Assembly: GCA_937927695.1 (NCBI GenBank)
Contig: CALBRU010000379.1
Span: 1 to 12,279, forward strand
DNA: 12,279 nt
DNA from: an uncultured Thiomonas sp.
GTDB lineage: Bacteria; Pseudomonadota; Gammaproteobacteria; Burkholderiales; Burkholderiaceae_C
Reading direction: 5' to 3'
This document shows positions 1-6,355 of the stretch, piece after piece. The translations under genes were made by a program, and so were the position numbers. The notes below the pieces were generated by a model. The model was given only the letters and a program-made list of their open reading frames with translations, searched no databases and was not told the DNA's origin. How positions within the stretch are numbered: position 1 is the stretch's first letter; each line of letters opens with the position of its first letter.

Positions 1-536
1 ACGCTCAAGTGCAGTTCCCGCGCCACTTCGCCCACGGTGCGTCCGGCACCGATGCGCAGCAGCACCTGCAGCTCGCGGTCGCTCAGGGTTTGGTGCGCCG
101 GGACGTCGGCGGCGGCGCCCTCTTGAAAGTGATGCGCCAACTGCTCGGCGACGCTGGCGGTGAGGTAGCGCTTGCCCTGGGTAGCCGTGCGGATGGCGTC
201 GAGCAGCACGTCGGGCGCGCTGTCTTTGGTGAGATAGCCGGCCGCGCCGCCGCGCAGGGCGCGCAGGGCGAACAGATGCTCGGCATGCATGCTGAGCATC
301 AGCACGGGCAGGCGGGGATGCGTGGTCTTGATGCGCTTGAGCAGATCGAGGCCATCGCCGCCGGGCAGAGACACGTCGAGCAGCACTACCTGCCAGGCGG
401 CATCGCGCAGGGCGTCGAGCGCTGCGGCGGTGTCGCCGCACCAGTGCGGCTGCAGTCCCTCGGCTTCGAGCATGCGCACGAGCCCGGCTCCCACAAGGGC
501 GTGGTCGTCAACGATGAGCACGCGGGCGGCGTCCAT
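1..536 (-). CDS. NarL/FixJ-family response regulator, C-terminus beyond window edge
   Basis: This is a DNA-binding response regulator of a two-component system, acting in the cytoplasm on promoters not identifiable here. The frame is open from an ATG at 536 to the window edge, giving 178 complete codons. The receiver domain covers about residues 4-120. It shows the acidic pair D10-D11, the phospho-acceptor D54 followed by LPGGDG, the conserved S82 and K104 within GYLTKDSAP. After a short linker, a LuxR/GerE-type helix-turn-helix begins near residue 149 (TLSDRELQVLLRIGAGRT) and continues to the edge. Family members are about 210 residues long, so roughly 30 residues are missing. The start lies 12 bases past the stop of the histidine kinase, its evident partner, with only a weak ribosome binding site. 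The physiological signal cannot be told from sequence. Confidence 0.93.
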   Translation of the reverse strand, partial: MDAARVLIVDDHALVGAGLVRMLEAEGLQPHWCGDTAAALDALRDAAWQVVLLDVSLPGGDGLDLLKRIKTTHPRLPVLMLSMHAEHLFALRALRGGAAGYLTKDSAPDVLLDAIRTATQGKRYLTASVAEQLAHHFQEGAAADVPAHQTLSDRELQVLLRIGAGRTVGEVARELHLS

Positions 537-548
537 ATTCGCTCGGGC

Positions 549-1652
549 TCAGGCCGACATCGGTTTGTCAGAAACCGATGCACCTACGGATTCGCTGCGT
601 TCGGTACAAGGCACGCGCAGGCGGATCGAGGTGCCCTGGTTCGGCATGCTGGCGCAATCGAGTGTGCCGCCGAGCAGATGGGCGCGCTCGCGCATGCCGC
701 GCAAACCAAAGGATTTTTCGCTGGTCTGCGTGGCCGGGGTGAAGCCCAGGCCGTCATCGACGATGTCGAGCGCAATCAGCCCGGGCGTGCGGGCCAGGGT
801 GAGCCTCACGGATTTGGCCTGCGCGTGGCGGGCGATATTGGTGAAGGCTTCCTGCGCGATACGGAAGATCTGGATGGCGGTGAGGTCATCCAGCTCACCG
901 GCGCCCTCGATCTGGTGCGAAACGGGAATGCCGTAGCGCTGGCTGAATTCCTCGGCCAGCCAGAGCAGCCCGTCGCTCAGACCGAGATCGAGCACGGCGG
1001 GCCGGAGCTGGGCCGCCACGCGACGGCCAGCGGCGGTGGCGGCGTCCACCAGATGGGTCATGCTGTTGAGTTGGGCGTCGTCGGGCCCGAGGCGTCGGCG
1101 CAGCAGGCTGATGTCCATTTTCAGCGCGGTGAGCAACTGGCCGAGTTCGTCGTGCATGTCGCGGGCGAGGCGGGCGCGTTCCTGCTCTCGGGCGCGCTCC
1201 ATGTGTGCGGCCATGTCGCGCAGATCGGATTCGCGGCGGCGGGCATGGCTGATGTTGATCATGATGCCGTTCCATTGCACATGAGCAGTGCCAAGTTGCT
1301 TCACCGCGGCGCGGATGTTGATCCACTTGATCTCGCCTTCGGTGAGGATGCGGCCTTCCCAGTTCCACGGCTCACCGTGCAGCGCGCTGGCTTGCAGCGA
1401 GGCGTGAAAATCGGCCTGATCGGCGGCATGAATCCGCCCGACAAAGGCCGTGCTCGATCGCAGCAGCGCCTGCGCGCTCAGGCCGCAGACCATTTGCGCC
1501 GATTCACTGGCCTGGGTGAACTGCAACTGCCCGGCGCGCTGGCTGAGCTGGAACACCAGACCGAAGCCAGAGAGCGGATGTGCGGCCCAGGGCGTATCGT
1601 CGTCCGAAGACAGATCTTGAACGGGTGGAGGAGGGCTTTGGAACGGGGGCAC
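549..1652 (-). CDS. Soluble PAS-domain sensor histidine kinase, HisKA_3 (NarX/NarQ-like) type
   Basis: This 367-residue kinase phosphorylates itself on histidine and should pass the phosphate to the response regulator encoded just downstream. There is no signal peptide or membrane segment, so it senses in the cytoplasm. Residues about 30-135 look like a PAS fold (WNWEGRILTEGEIKWINIR, then WNGIMINISHARRRE). A dimerisation helix follows, with the H-box RLARDMHDELGQLLTALKMD and phospho-acceptor H167. The ATPase domain has an N-box (QEAFTNIARHA, 267-277), a G1 box (DIVDDGLGF, 296-304) and a G2 box (FGLRGMRERAHLLGG, 315-329). The start chosen is GTG at 1652, because an in-frame stop lies 36 bases upstream and no ATG lies between; it has no clear ribosome binding site. 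The PAS domain could bind haem, flavin or a small ligand, and nothing visible decides which. Confidence 0.93.
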   Translation of the reverse strand: MPPFQSPPPPVQDLSSDDDTPWAAHPLSGFGLVFQLSQRAGQLQFTQASESAQMVCGLSAQALLRSSTAFVGRIHAADQADFHASLQASALHGEPWNWEGRILTEGEIKWINIRAAVKQLGTAHVQWNGIMINISHARRRESDLRDMAAHMERAREQERARLARDMHDELGQLLTALKMDISLLRRRLGPDDAQLNSMTHLVDAATAAGRRVAAQLRPAVLDLGLSDGLLWLAEEFSQRYGIPVSHQIEGAGELDDLTAIQIFRIAQEAFTNIARHAQAKSVRLTLARTPGLIALDIVDDGLGFTPATQTSEKSFGLRGMRERAHLLGGTLDCASMPNQGTSIRLRVPCTERSESVGASVSDKPMSA

Positions 1653-1669
1653 GGAGGGCAGCCAGGAGT

Positions 1670-1683
1670 GGAATTTACATTCC
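1670..1683. repeat. Short inverted repeat between miaA and the histidine kinase gene
   Basis: GGAAT and ATTCC flank a four-base centre in the 47-base spacer. It may be a small operator or RNA hairpin upstream of the two-component genes, or chance. It lacks the T-run of a terminator. Confidence 0.3.
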
Positions 1684-1699
1684 CCTTAACGGCGCGCCC

Positions 1700-2629
1700 T
1701 CAGAAAACTTGAATTCTCAGCGGTTTGAGACAGTCGTAAATCTGCCGCTGGGGCATGGAGCGCAGCCAGGTGAGCTGGCGCTTGGCGAGTTGGCGGGTGG
1801 CGGCGATGGCCTGCTCGCGGAACTGCTCGGCGCTGATGTCGCCGTCCAGAAAGCGCCAGGCCTGACGGTAGCCTACGGCGCGGATCGAGGGCAGCGCGGG
1901 GCTGAGGTCGCCGCGCTCGCGCAGCGCGCGCACTTCGTCAACAAACCCGGCAGCCAGCATCTGCTCGAAGCGTTGGGCGATGCGCGCGTGCAGCACGCTG
2001 CGGTCGGAGGGTTCCAGCGAGAGGATGCGCAGGGGCAAGGGGTCGTCATCTGCGCGCCCGGCAGCCAGATGCGCCGAGAGGGGCCGACCGCTGAGCTGCC
2101 ACACTTCCAGCGCCCGCTGAATGCGCTGGGCGTCGCCCGGTGCAAGCCGGGCGGCGGTGAGCGGATCGACTTCGGCCAGCCGGGCGTGCAGCGCGGGCCA
2201 GCCGAAGCGGGCGGCTTCGGCGTCGAGTTCGGCGCGCACGGCAGGGTCGGCCTGCGGCAGCTCGGACAGGCCGGACTGCAGCGCCTTGAGGTAGAGCAGG
2301 GTGCCGCCGACGATCAGGGGCTGGGCGCCGCGCTGGCGAATTTCTTGGATGAGCCGCCGCGCGTCCGCAGCGAATTGCGCCGCGCTGTAGCTTTGCGCCG
2401 GGTCGAGGATGTCGAGCAGATGGTGCGCGGCCTGGGCGCGTTCCTCAAGACCGGGCTTGGCGGTGCCGATATCCATGCCGCGATAGACCAGCGCCGAGTC
2501 CATGCTGATGAGTTCCACGGTTTGGCCGCGCTGCCGGGCTTGCTGGGCAAGGTGCAGGGCCGCAGCGGTCTTGCCGCTGGCGGTTGGGCCGACGAGGCAG
2601 AGAACAGGCTGTGGGGTTTGTCGACTCAC
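1700..2629 (-). CDS. miaA: tRNA dimethylallyltransferase MiaA
   Basis: MiaA transfers the dimethylallyl group of DMAPP to N6 of adenosine 37 in tRNAs that read codons beginning with U, forming i6A37, which steadies codon reading. The 309-residue length is normal for the family. The P-loop GPTASGKT lies at residues 14-21. The family signature DSALVYRGMDIGTAKP begins at D44, the residue aligned with the proposed general base of the E. coli enzyme. The motif LIVGGTLLYLKAL and the C-terminal LPSIRAVGYRQAWRFLDGDI are also typical. The start is GTG at 2629, 16 bases after the mutL stop, with no strong ribosome binding site, which suggests translation coupled to mutL. A mutL-miaA pair is a familiar arrangement in proteobacteria; hfq and hflX, which follow miaA in enterics, are replaced here by a two-component system. 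Confidence 0.97.
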   Translation of the reverse strand: MSRQTPQPVLCLVGPTASGKTAAALHLAQQARQRGQTVELISMDSALVYRGMDIGTAKPGLEERAQAAHHLLDILDPAQSYSAAQFAADARRLIQEIRQRGAQPLIVGGTLLYLKALQSGLSELPQADPAVRAELDAEAARFGWPALHARLAEVDPLTAARLAPGDAQRIQRALEVWQLSGRPLSAHLAAGRADDDPLPLRILSLEPSDRSVLHARIAQRFEQMLAAGFVDEVRALRERGDLSPALPSIRAVGYRQAWRFLDGDISAEQFREQAIAATRQLAKRQLTWLRSMPQRQIYDCLKPLRIQVF

Positions 2630-2645
2630 GGCTTGAATCGGGGTT

Positions 2646-4487
2646 TCAGCGCCCGCGCAGGAACAGGGCGTCGAGGTCGGCCAGGCCGATTTGCCGCCAG
2701 GTGGGGCGGCCGTGGTTGCATTGGTCGGCGCGTTCGGTGCGCTCCATATCGCGCAGCAGGGCGTTCATTTCAGCAAGGGTGAGTTGCCGGTTGGCGCGCA
2801 CCGCGCCGTGGCAGGCCATGCTGGAGAGCAGGGCGTTGCGCCGCTCCTGAAGGCGGCTGCTGGTGCCTTGTGAAATGAGATCGGCCAGCAAACCGCGAGC
2901 CAGACGAATGGGGTCGGCATGCGCCAGCAGCGTGGGCGTGGCGCGCACCACCAGGCTGCTGGGGCCGGCCCGGTCGAGCTCGACGCCCAGCGAGCGCAGG
3001 GCATCGGCATGATCTTCCGCCGCGCCCATTTCGGCATCGCTCGCGGCGAAAGCGGCCGGGATCAGCAAGGGTTGCACGGCCACCGGCGCATCGCCCTGTT
3101 CCGCAGCTTTGAGCCGTTCGTACACGATGCGCTCGTGCGCCGCGTGCATGTCCACGATCACCAGTCCGTGGCGGTTCTGCGCCAGGATGTAAATGCCCAG
3201 AAGCTGCGCCAGGGCGAAGCCGAGGGGGAAGTCTTCAGGCTGCGCGGCGGCCATGTCGGCGGCGTGCGCATAGGGGCGCGGTGCGGCGCTGTCCTGCGCT
3301 TGCAGGCGAGTAGCGTCCACCGTCGCCAAGGGGGCGTAGGTGCGAGCGAGCGCGTCCCAGGGGATCGGGCCAGAGCTCGGCCTCGCCATGCCGAAGGCAA
3401 GCGCGGCAGTCGCGGGCAGGGCGGATGGCGGCTGTTCCCACGCGGCGGGCGGTGAGGCGGGATGCGAAGCAGACGCCTCTCCGACCACCCGGGCCAGCAC
3501 CTGCTCGACGGCATGGCGCACGGCCTGATGCACGGCGGAGCTGTCGCGGAACCGGACTTCCGATTTGGCCGGGTGCACATTCACATCGACCAGCTCAGAC
3601 GGCAGATCGAGCAGAAGGGCGTACTGCGGCTGCAAGGCGCCGTGCAGCACGTCGGCGTATGCGGCGCGCACGCCGTGGGCCACGGTGCGGTCGCGCACCC
3701 AGCGGTTATTGACAATGATGTGCTGCACATCGGCACGGGCGCGCGCCGCCGTGGGCTTGCAGATCAGCCCGCGCACGGCAAGCGGGCCGATCTGGGCGGA
3801 GACGGGCAGGGCGTGCGCGCTGAACGCTTCTCCCAGCACGGCGGCGAGGCGGTCGAGCCCGTGCGGCGAGGGGTCTCGCTCGAATTGCAGCTTGAGTTGG
3901 CCGTCATGCCAAAGCCGCAGGGCGATCTGGGGATGGGCGATGGCGGTGCGCTTGAACACATCGGCGCACCAGGCATATTCGGTCTGCGGCGACTTGAGAA
4001 ATTTGCGGCGCGCCGGCAGATTGAAAAACAACTGCCGCAAGGTCACGCGGGTGCCCTGTTGCGCCGCTGTGGGTTGTACCGTGGCGACCTGGCCTGCGCT
4101 GGCGTGAATGCGCGCCCCATTGGCCCCGGCGCGGCGGCTGATGATCTCGATTTCGGCTACGGCGGCCATGGCCGCGAGCGCCTCGCCGCGAAAGCCCAGA
4201 TGCGCGGCGTGGTGCAATTCGTCGAGATCGGCGATCTTGCTGGTGGCGTGGCGCAGCAGCGCCAGCGGCAACTCTTCGGCCGGAATACCGCAACCATCAT
4301 CTTCGACCTGCACGCTGCCCAGCCCGCCCTGTTCGAGGCGAACGGTGATGGCGCTGGCGCCCGAATCGATGGCGTTGTCGAGCAGTTCGCGCAGGGCCGA
4401 AGCCGGGCGCTCGATGACTTCGCCGGCGGCAATCTGGCTGATGAGCACGTCCGGCAGCGGACGAATCGGGCGTTGGGGTTGCAGCAA
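2646..4487 (-). CDS. mutL: DNA mismatch repair protein MutL, endonuclease-motif type
   Basis: MutL couples mismatch recognition by MutS to strand incision and removal. The N-terminal GHKL ATPase has E34 and N38 (RELLDNAIDSGA), VEDDGCGIP (61-69), ATSKI (81-85) and GFRGEAL (98-104). The C-terminal part carries DMHAAHERIVYE at 446-457, fitting the metal-binding motif DQHA(X)2E(X)4E with M for Q as in Neisseria MutL, followed by ACHGAVRA, CNHGRPT and a final FLR. This pattern marks MutL proteins that nick DNA themselves, so repair here probably needs no MutH or Dam methylation. The start is uncertain. TTG at 4487 gives 613 residues, close to the usual length, and leaves only ten residues before the conserved LPDVLISQIAAGEV; it lacks a clear ribosome binding site. 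The next in-frame start, ATG at 4679, would add an unlikely arginine-rich tail. Confidence 0.93.
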   Translation of the reverse strand: MLQPQRPIRPLPDVLISQIAAGEVIERPASALRELLDNAIDSGASAITVRLEQGGLGSVQVEDDGCGIPAEELPLALLRHATSKIADLDELHHAAHLGFRGEALAAMAAVAEIEIISRRAGANGARIHASAGQVATVQPTAAQQGTRVTLRQLFFNLPARRKFLKSPQTEYAWCADVFKRTAIAHPQIALRLWHDGQLKLQFERDPSPHGLDRLAAVLGEAFSAHALPVSAQIGPLAVRGLICKPTAARARADVQHIIVNNRWVRDRTVAHGVRAAYADVLHGALQPQYALLLDLPSELVDVNVHPAKSEVRFRDSSAVHQAVRHAVEQVLARVVGEASASHPASPPAAWEQPPSALPATAALAFGMARPSSGPIPWDALARTYAPLATVDATRLQAQDSAAPRPYAHAADMAAAQPEDFPLGFALAQLLGIYILAQNRHGLVIVDMHAAHERIVYERLKAAEQGDAPVAVQPLLIPAAFAASDAEMGAAEDHADALRSLGVELDRAGPSSLVVRATPTLLAHADPIRLARGLLADLISQGTSSRLQERRNALLSSMACHGAVRANRQLTLAEMNALLRDMERTERADQCNHGRPTWRQIGLADLDALFLRGR

Positions 4488-4530
4488 GGGTGGGAGACAG
4501 AAGGGTGGCGAGGCCGCAGCGTGGCCGCGG

Positions 4531-4558
4531 CCGTCCCCTCGTTGAGGGGTTTGGAAAC
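4531..4558. repeat. Hairpin resembling a single CRISPR repeat, in the probable mutL leader
   Basis: A perfect 6-base inverted repeat (CCCCTC, 4535-4540; GAGGGG, 4544-4549) with a GTT loop is followed by TTTGGAAAC. The central CCCCTCG...GAGGGG and the GGAAAC end recall many CRISPR repeats, but only one unit is present and there are no spacers. It lies 44 bases before the chosen mutL start and could instead fold in the mutL leader RNA. Confidence 0.45.
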
Positions 4559-4592
4559 GGGATAAACGAGAGGAGAAACGACAAGTCAGGTC

Positions 4593-4600
4593 AGTATACT
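4593..4600. promoter_or_regulatory. Palindromic AGTATACT, possible shared -10 element for mutL and dedA
   Basis: The 8-base palindrome contains TATACT on both strands (five of six matches to the sigma-70 -10 box), in the AT-rich patch of the divergent mutL/dedA spacer. Start sites would leave leaders of about 100 bases (mutL) and 120 bases (dedA). No good -35 box is found at 16-18 bases on either strand, so this is weak. Confidence 0.28.
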
Positions 4601-4621
4601 TTTCAGGCTGTGCGTAGGCCC

Positions 4622-4650
4622 ATGGTGCTCGGTGGCGCTCGGTGGCGCTC
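4622..4650. repeat. Short tandem repeat, 10-base unit
   Basis: GGTGGCGCTC occurs twice head to tail (4631-4640 and 4641-4650), preceded by a shortened copy ending GGTGCTC. It lies in the divergent mutL/dedA spacer, about 80 bases before the dedA start. It looks like replication slippage; no function is evident. Confidence 0.75.
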
Positions 4651-4730
4651 AGCCCCCGCTCAGTTTTCTGGCGCAGCATCTGCGTCTTCGGCCTTTCATA
4701 GGCTCTCTTCCGGCTTTCAGCCCAAACCGC

Positions 4731-5375
4731 ATGGATCCCCACGCTCTCATCGACCTCATTCTGCACTTCGACGTGCATCTGGCGCAGTTCATCGCGGCGT
4801 ACGGCCCCTGGGTGTACGGGCTGCTGTTCGGCATCGTGTTCGTCGAAACCGGTCTAGTGATCATGCCGTTTCTGCCGGGCGACTCCATGCTGTTCGTGGT
4901 GGGGGCGTTTGCGGCCACCGGGGCGCTCAGCCTGCCGGGAGTGATCGCCGTGCTCTGGCTTGGCGCCGTGCTGGGCGACAGCCTCAATTACCAGATCGGC
5001 AAGGCCATCGGCCATAAGGTTTTTTCGTGGCCAGACTCACGCTGGTTCAACCGCCGCGCCTTCGAAAAGGCGCACGCCTTTTACGAGAAATATGGCGGTA
5101 TCACCATCGTGGCCGCACGGTTCATGCCCTTCATTCGGACCTTCGCCCCGTTTGTGGCGGGTGTAGCCGAGATGTCGTATGGCAAGTTTCTGGCCTACAA
5201 CATGCTTGGCGCCACACTCTGGACGGGGCTGCTGGTCATGGCGGGCTATCTGTTCGGCAATATTCCGTGGATCAAGCACAACTTGGGTGTCATGACCATT
5301 GCCATCATCGTGCTGTCGCTGCTGCCCGCGGTGTGGGGCTGGTGGAAATCACGTCGGCAGGTGCCGGCGGTCTGA
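4731..5375 (+). CDS. DedA-family inner membrane protein
   Basis: This 214-residue polytopic protein belongs to the DedA family. Family members act in membrane homeostasis, and some have been reported to move undecaprenyl phosphate or other lipids across the cytoplasmic membrane. Three family signatures are visible: FVETGLVIMPFLPGD (37-51, with acidic E39 and D51 in the membrane-embedded part), GAVLGDSLNYQIG (78-90) and the arginine motif ARFMPFIRTFAPFVAG (129-144, with R130 and R136). Hydrophobic segments lie near 24-48, 52-80, 153-178 and 184-204. The start is ATG at 4731; the frame stays open upstream to 4632, but that stretch is unlike the family and includes the tandem repeat. It diverges from mutL and converges on lexA. 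The substrate cannot be told, so no gene symbol is given. Confidence 0.92.
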   Translation: MDPHALIDLILHFDVHLAQFIAAYGPWVYGLLFGIVFVETGLVIMPFLPGDSMLFVVGAFAATGALSLPGVIAVLWLGAVLGDSLNYQIGKAIGHKVFSWPDSRWFNRRAFEKAHAFYEKYGGITIVAARFMPFIRTFAPFVAGVAEMSYGKFLAYNMLGATLWTGLLVMAGYLFGNIPWIKHNLGVMTIAIIVLSLLPAVWGWWKSRRQVPAV

Positions 5376-5388
5376 AGCGGCGGTCTGA
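5365..5388. repeat. Direct duplication across the dedA stop codon
   Basis: CGGCGGTCTGA occurs at 5365-5375 and again at 5378-5388, a 13-base period. The first copy contains the dedA stop codon, and the second lies just beyond. It looks like slippage. Confidence 0.7.
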
Positions 5389-5406
5389 CGCAAAGGCCTA
5401 CCTGCT

Positions 5407-5428
5407 GGTTGTGCGTGGGTTGTGCGTG
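5407..5428. repeat. Exact 11-base tandem duplication in the dedA-lexA spacer
   Basis: GGTTGTGCGTG is repeated exactly head to tail (5407-5417, 5418-5428) in the 62-base spacer between the convergent dedA and lexA. I see no stem-loop terminator in this spacer. Confidence 0.75.
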
Positions 5429-5437
5429 CTGTGAACT

Positions 5438-6181
5438 TCATTGCAGCGAGCCACGCAGCAGGCCGACGGCGAGTCCCTCGATGGCGAAGGCCTGGCTGGC
5501 ATCGACGCGGATGGGTGCGAACTCGGGGTTGGCCGGTAGAAGCTCGATGTGATCGGTCTGTAGGCGCAGGCGCTTGACCGTGACCTCGTCGCCGATGCGG
5601 GCCACCACGATCTGCCCGCTTTGCGCCGTCTGGCTGCTTTTGACCGCCAGCATGTCGCCGTCGAGAATGCCGGCATCGCGCATGCTCATGCCGCGAACCT
5701 TGAGCAGATAGTCAGGACGCACCGAGAAGGCGCCGGGATCGACGTTGAGTGTCTGCTCGATATGCTCTTGCGCGAGGATGGGATGGCCCGCAGCGACGCG
5801 GCCGACCAGCGGCAGGCAGAGCTGCTCGGCGCCAGGCAGTGCGAGTTGCAGCCCATGAGAGAGATCCGCACGCAACCCCGCACGCAACCCACTTGCATGC
5901 CCCCCCATGGCGCCGGACGTTTTCCCGGACGTTGTCATCGACGGCGTGGCGCGCTGCGATTCGGTGATGCGAATGCCGCGCGACGCTCCAGGCGTCAGCT
6001 CGATCACGCCCTTGCGCGCGAGCGCCTGCAAATGATCTTCTGCCGCATTGGCCGAGCGGAATCCCAGCTTTGCAGCGATTTCGGCCCGTGTGGGCGGATA
6101 GCCCAGTTCTCGCACGGAGGCGGTGATGAGATCGAGAATTTCCTGCTGACGAGCGGTGAGTTTCGAGATGAGACGGCGCAT
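5438..6181 (-). CDS. lexA: LexA repressor with elongated interdomain linker
   Basis: LexA represses the SOS DNA-damage regulon and cleaves itself when RecA filaments form on single-stranded DNA. The winged helix domain spans residues 1-72 (KLTARQQEILDLI, then PTRAEIAAKLGFRSANAAEDH). The cleavage site is A131-G132 in VGRVAAGHP. The catalytic serine is S166 (GMSMRDAGILDGD) and the lysine K203 (TVKRL); their 37-residue spacing equals that of E. coli. The protein has 247 residues against 202 in E. coli, and nearly all the excess lies in residues 74-120. That linker includes two four-residue duplications, TSGKTSGA and GLRAGLRA. The ATG at 6181 was chosen because a GGAG ribosome binding site lies 7 bases ahead and the N-terminus then fits the family; the frame stays open to 6343, but that extension would run through the operator. 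Confidence 0.97.
   Translation of the reverse strand: MRRLISKLTARQQEILDLITASVRELGYPPTRAEIAAKLGFRSANAAEDHLQALARKGVIELTPGASRGIRITESQRATPSMTTSGKTSGAMGGHASGLRAGLRADLSHGLQLALPGAEQLCLPLVGRVAAGHPILAQEHIEQTLNVDPGAFSVRPDYLLKVRGMSMRDAGILDGDMLAVKSSQTAQSGQIVVARIGDEVTVKRLRLQTDHIELLPANPEFAPIRVDASQAFAIEGLAVGLLRGSLQ
5866..5889. repeat. Exact 12-base tandem duplication in the lexA linker
   Basis: CCGCACGCAACC is repeated head to tail (5866-5877, 5878-5889); on the coding strand it gives GLRA twice. The reading frame is kept. Confidence 0.85.
5913..5932. repeat. 12-base-period repeat in the lexA linker
   Basis: CCGGACGT occurs at 5913-5920 and 5925-5932, encoding TSGK then TSGA on the minus strand. It is a second in-frame duplication trace in the same linker. 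Confidence 0.7.
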
Positions 6182-6188
6182 GCGTGGG

Positions 6189-6192
6189 CTCC
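6189..6192 (-). promoter_or_regulatory. Ribosome binding site of lexA
   Basis: GGAG on the minus strand, 7 bases before the ATG at 6181. It supports this start over the longer open frame. Confidence 0.65.
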
Positions 6193-6316
6193 GGCAGTTG
6201 CACAATAAGTCAGTTTGATGGGCAAGGCTGATGGACGAATTCGCCATGCGAGCCATGTCATCTTTTGGCCATGAAGCCGCCCTGATCAGGCTTCCAGCTT
6301 GATGATTTTCACAGCA

Positions 6317-6332
6317 CTGTAAATCAAAACAG
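6317..6332. promoter_or_regulatory. LexA operator (SOS box) between lexA and asparaginase
   Basis: The site reads CTGT-AAATCAAA-ACAG, an exact match to the CTGT-N8-ACAG core used by LexA of beta- and gammaproteobacteria. It lies 135 bases upstream of the lexA start and 23 bases upstream of the asparaginase start. Autorepression of lexA is the expected role. Its closeness to the divergent gene means LexA may also block the asparaginase promoter. It is the only such box I noticed in the window. Confidence 0.85.
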
Positions 6333-6355
6333 TCTTTCTGCAAAGAGATTCACAC

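Noticed and set aside
1678..1690. AAGGGGA followed by ATG TAA upstream of the kinase gene, a possible start-stop element
   Set aside because: The purine run is too close to the ATG to act as a ribosome binding site, and the kinase start is about 30 bases away in another frame.
9..1712. 567-codon open frame on the plus strand opposite the two-component genes
   Set aside because: It is a GC-rich shadow. The opposite strand carries complete histidine kinase and receiver motifs, while this frame shows low-complexity G, A, H and Q-rich protein with no recognisable domain.
4531..4558. CRISPR array
   Set aside because: Only one repeat-like unit is present, with no second copy, no spacers and no cas genes in the window.
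3462..4565. 367-codon open frame on the plus strand opposite mutL
   Set aside because: It is opposite the conserved GHKL ATPase of MutL, and its composition is that of a reverse-strand shadow.
4488..4778. N-terminal extension of MutL to 4778
   Set aside because: The added 97 residues are arginine-rich, unlike MutL, and overlap the divergent promoter region, the tandem repeat and the dedA start.
6182..6343. Longer LexA starting at 6343
   Set aside because: It would translate through the LexA operator and add 54 residues foreign to the family; the ATG at 6181 has a good ribosome binding site.
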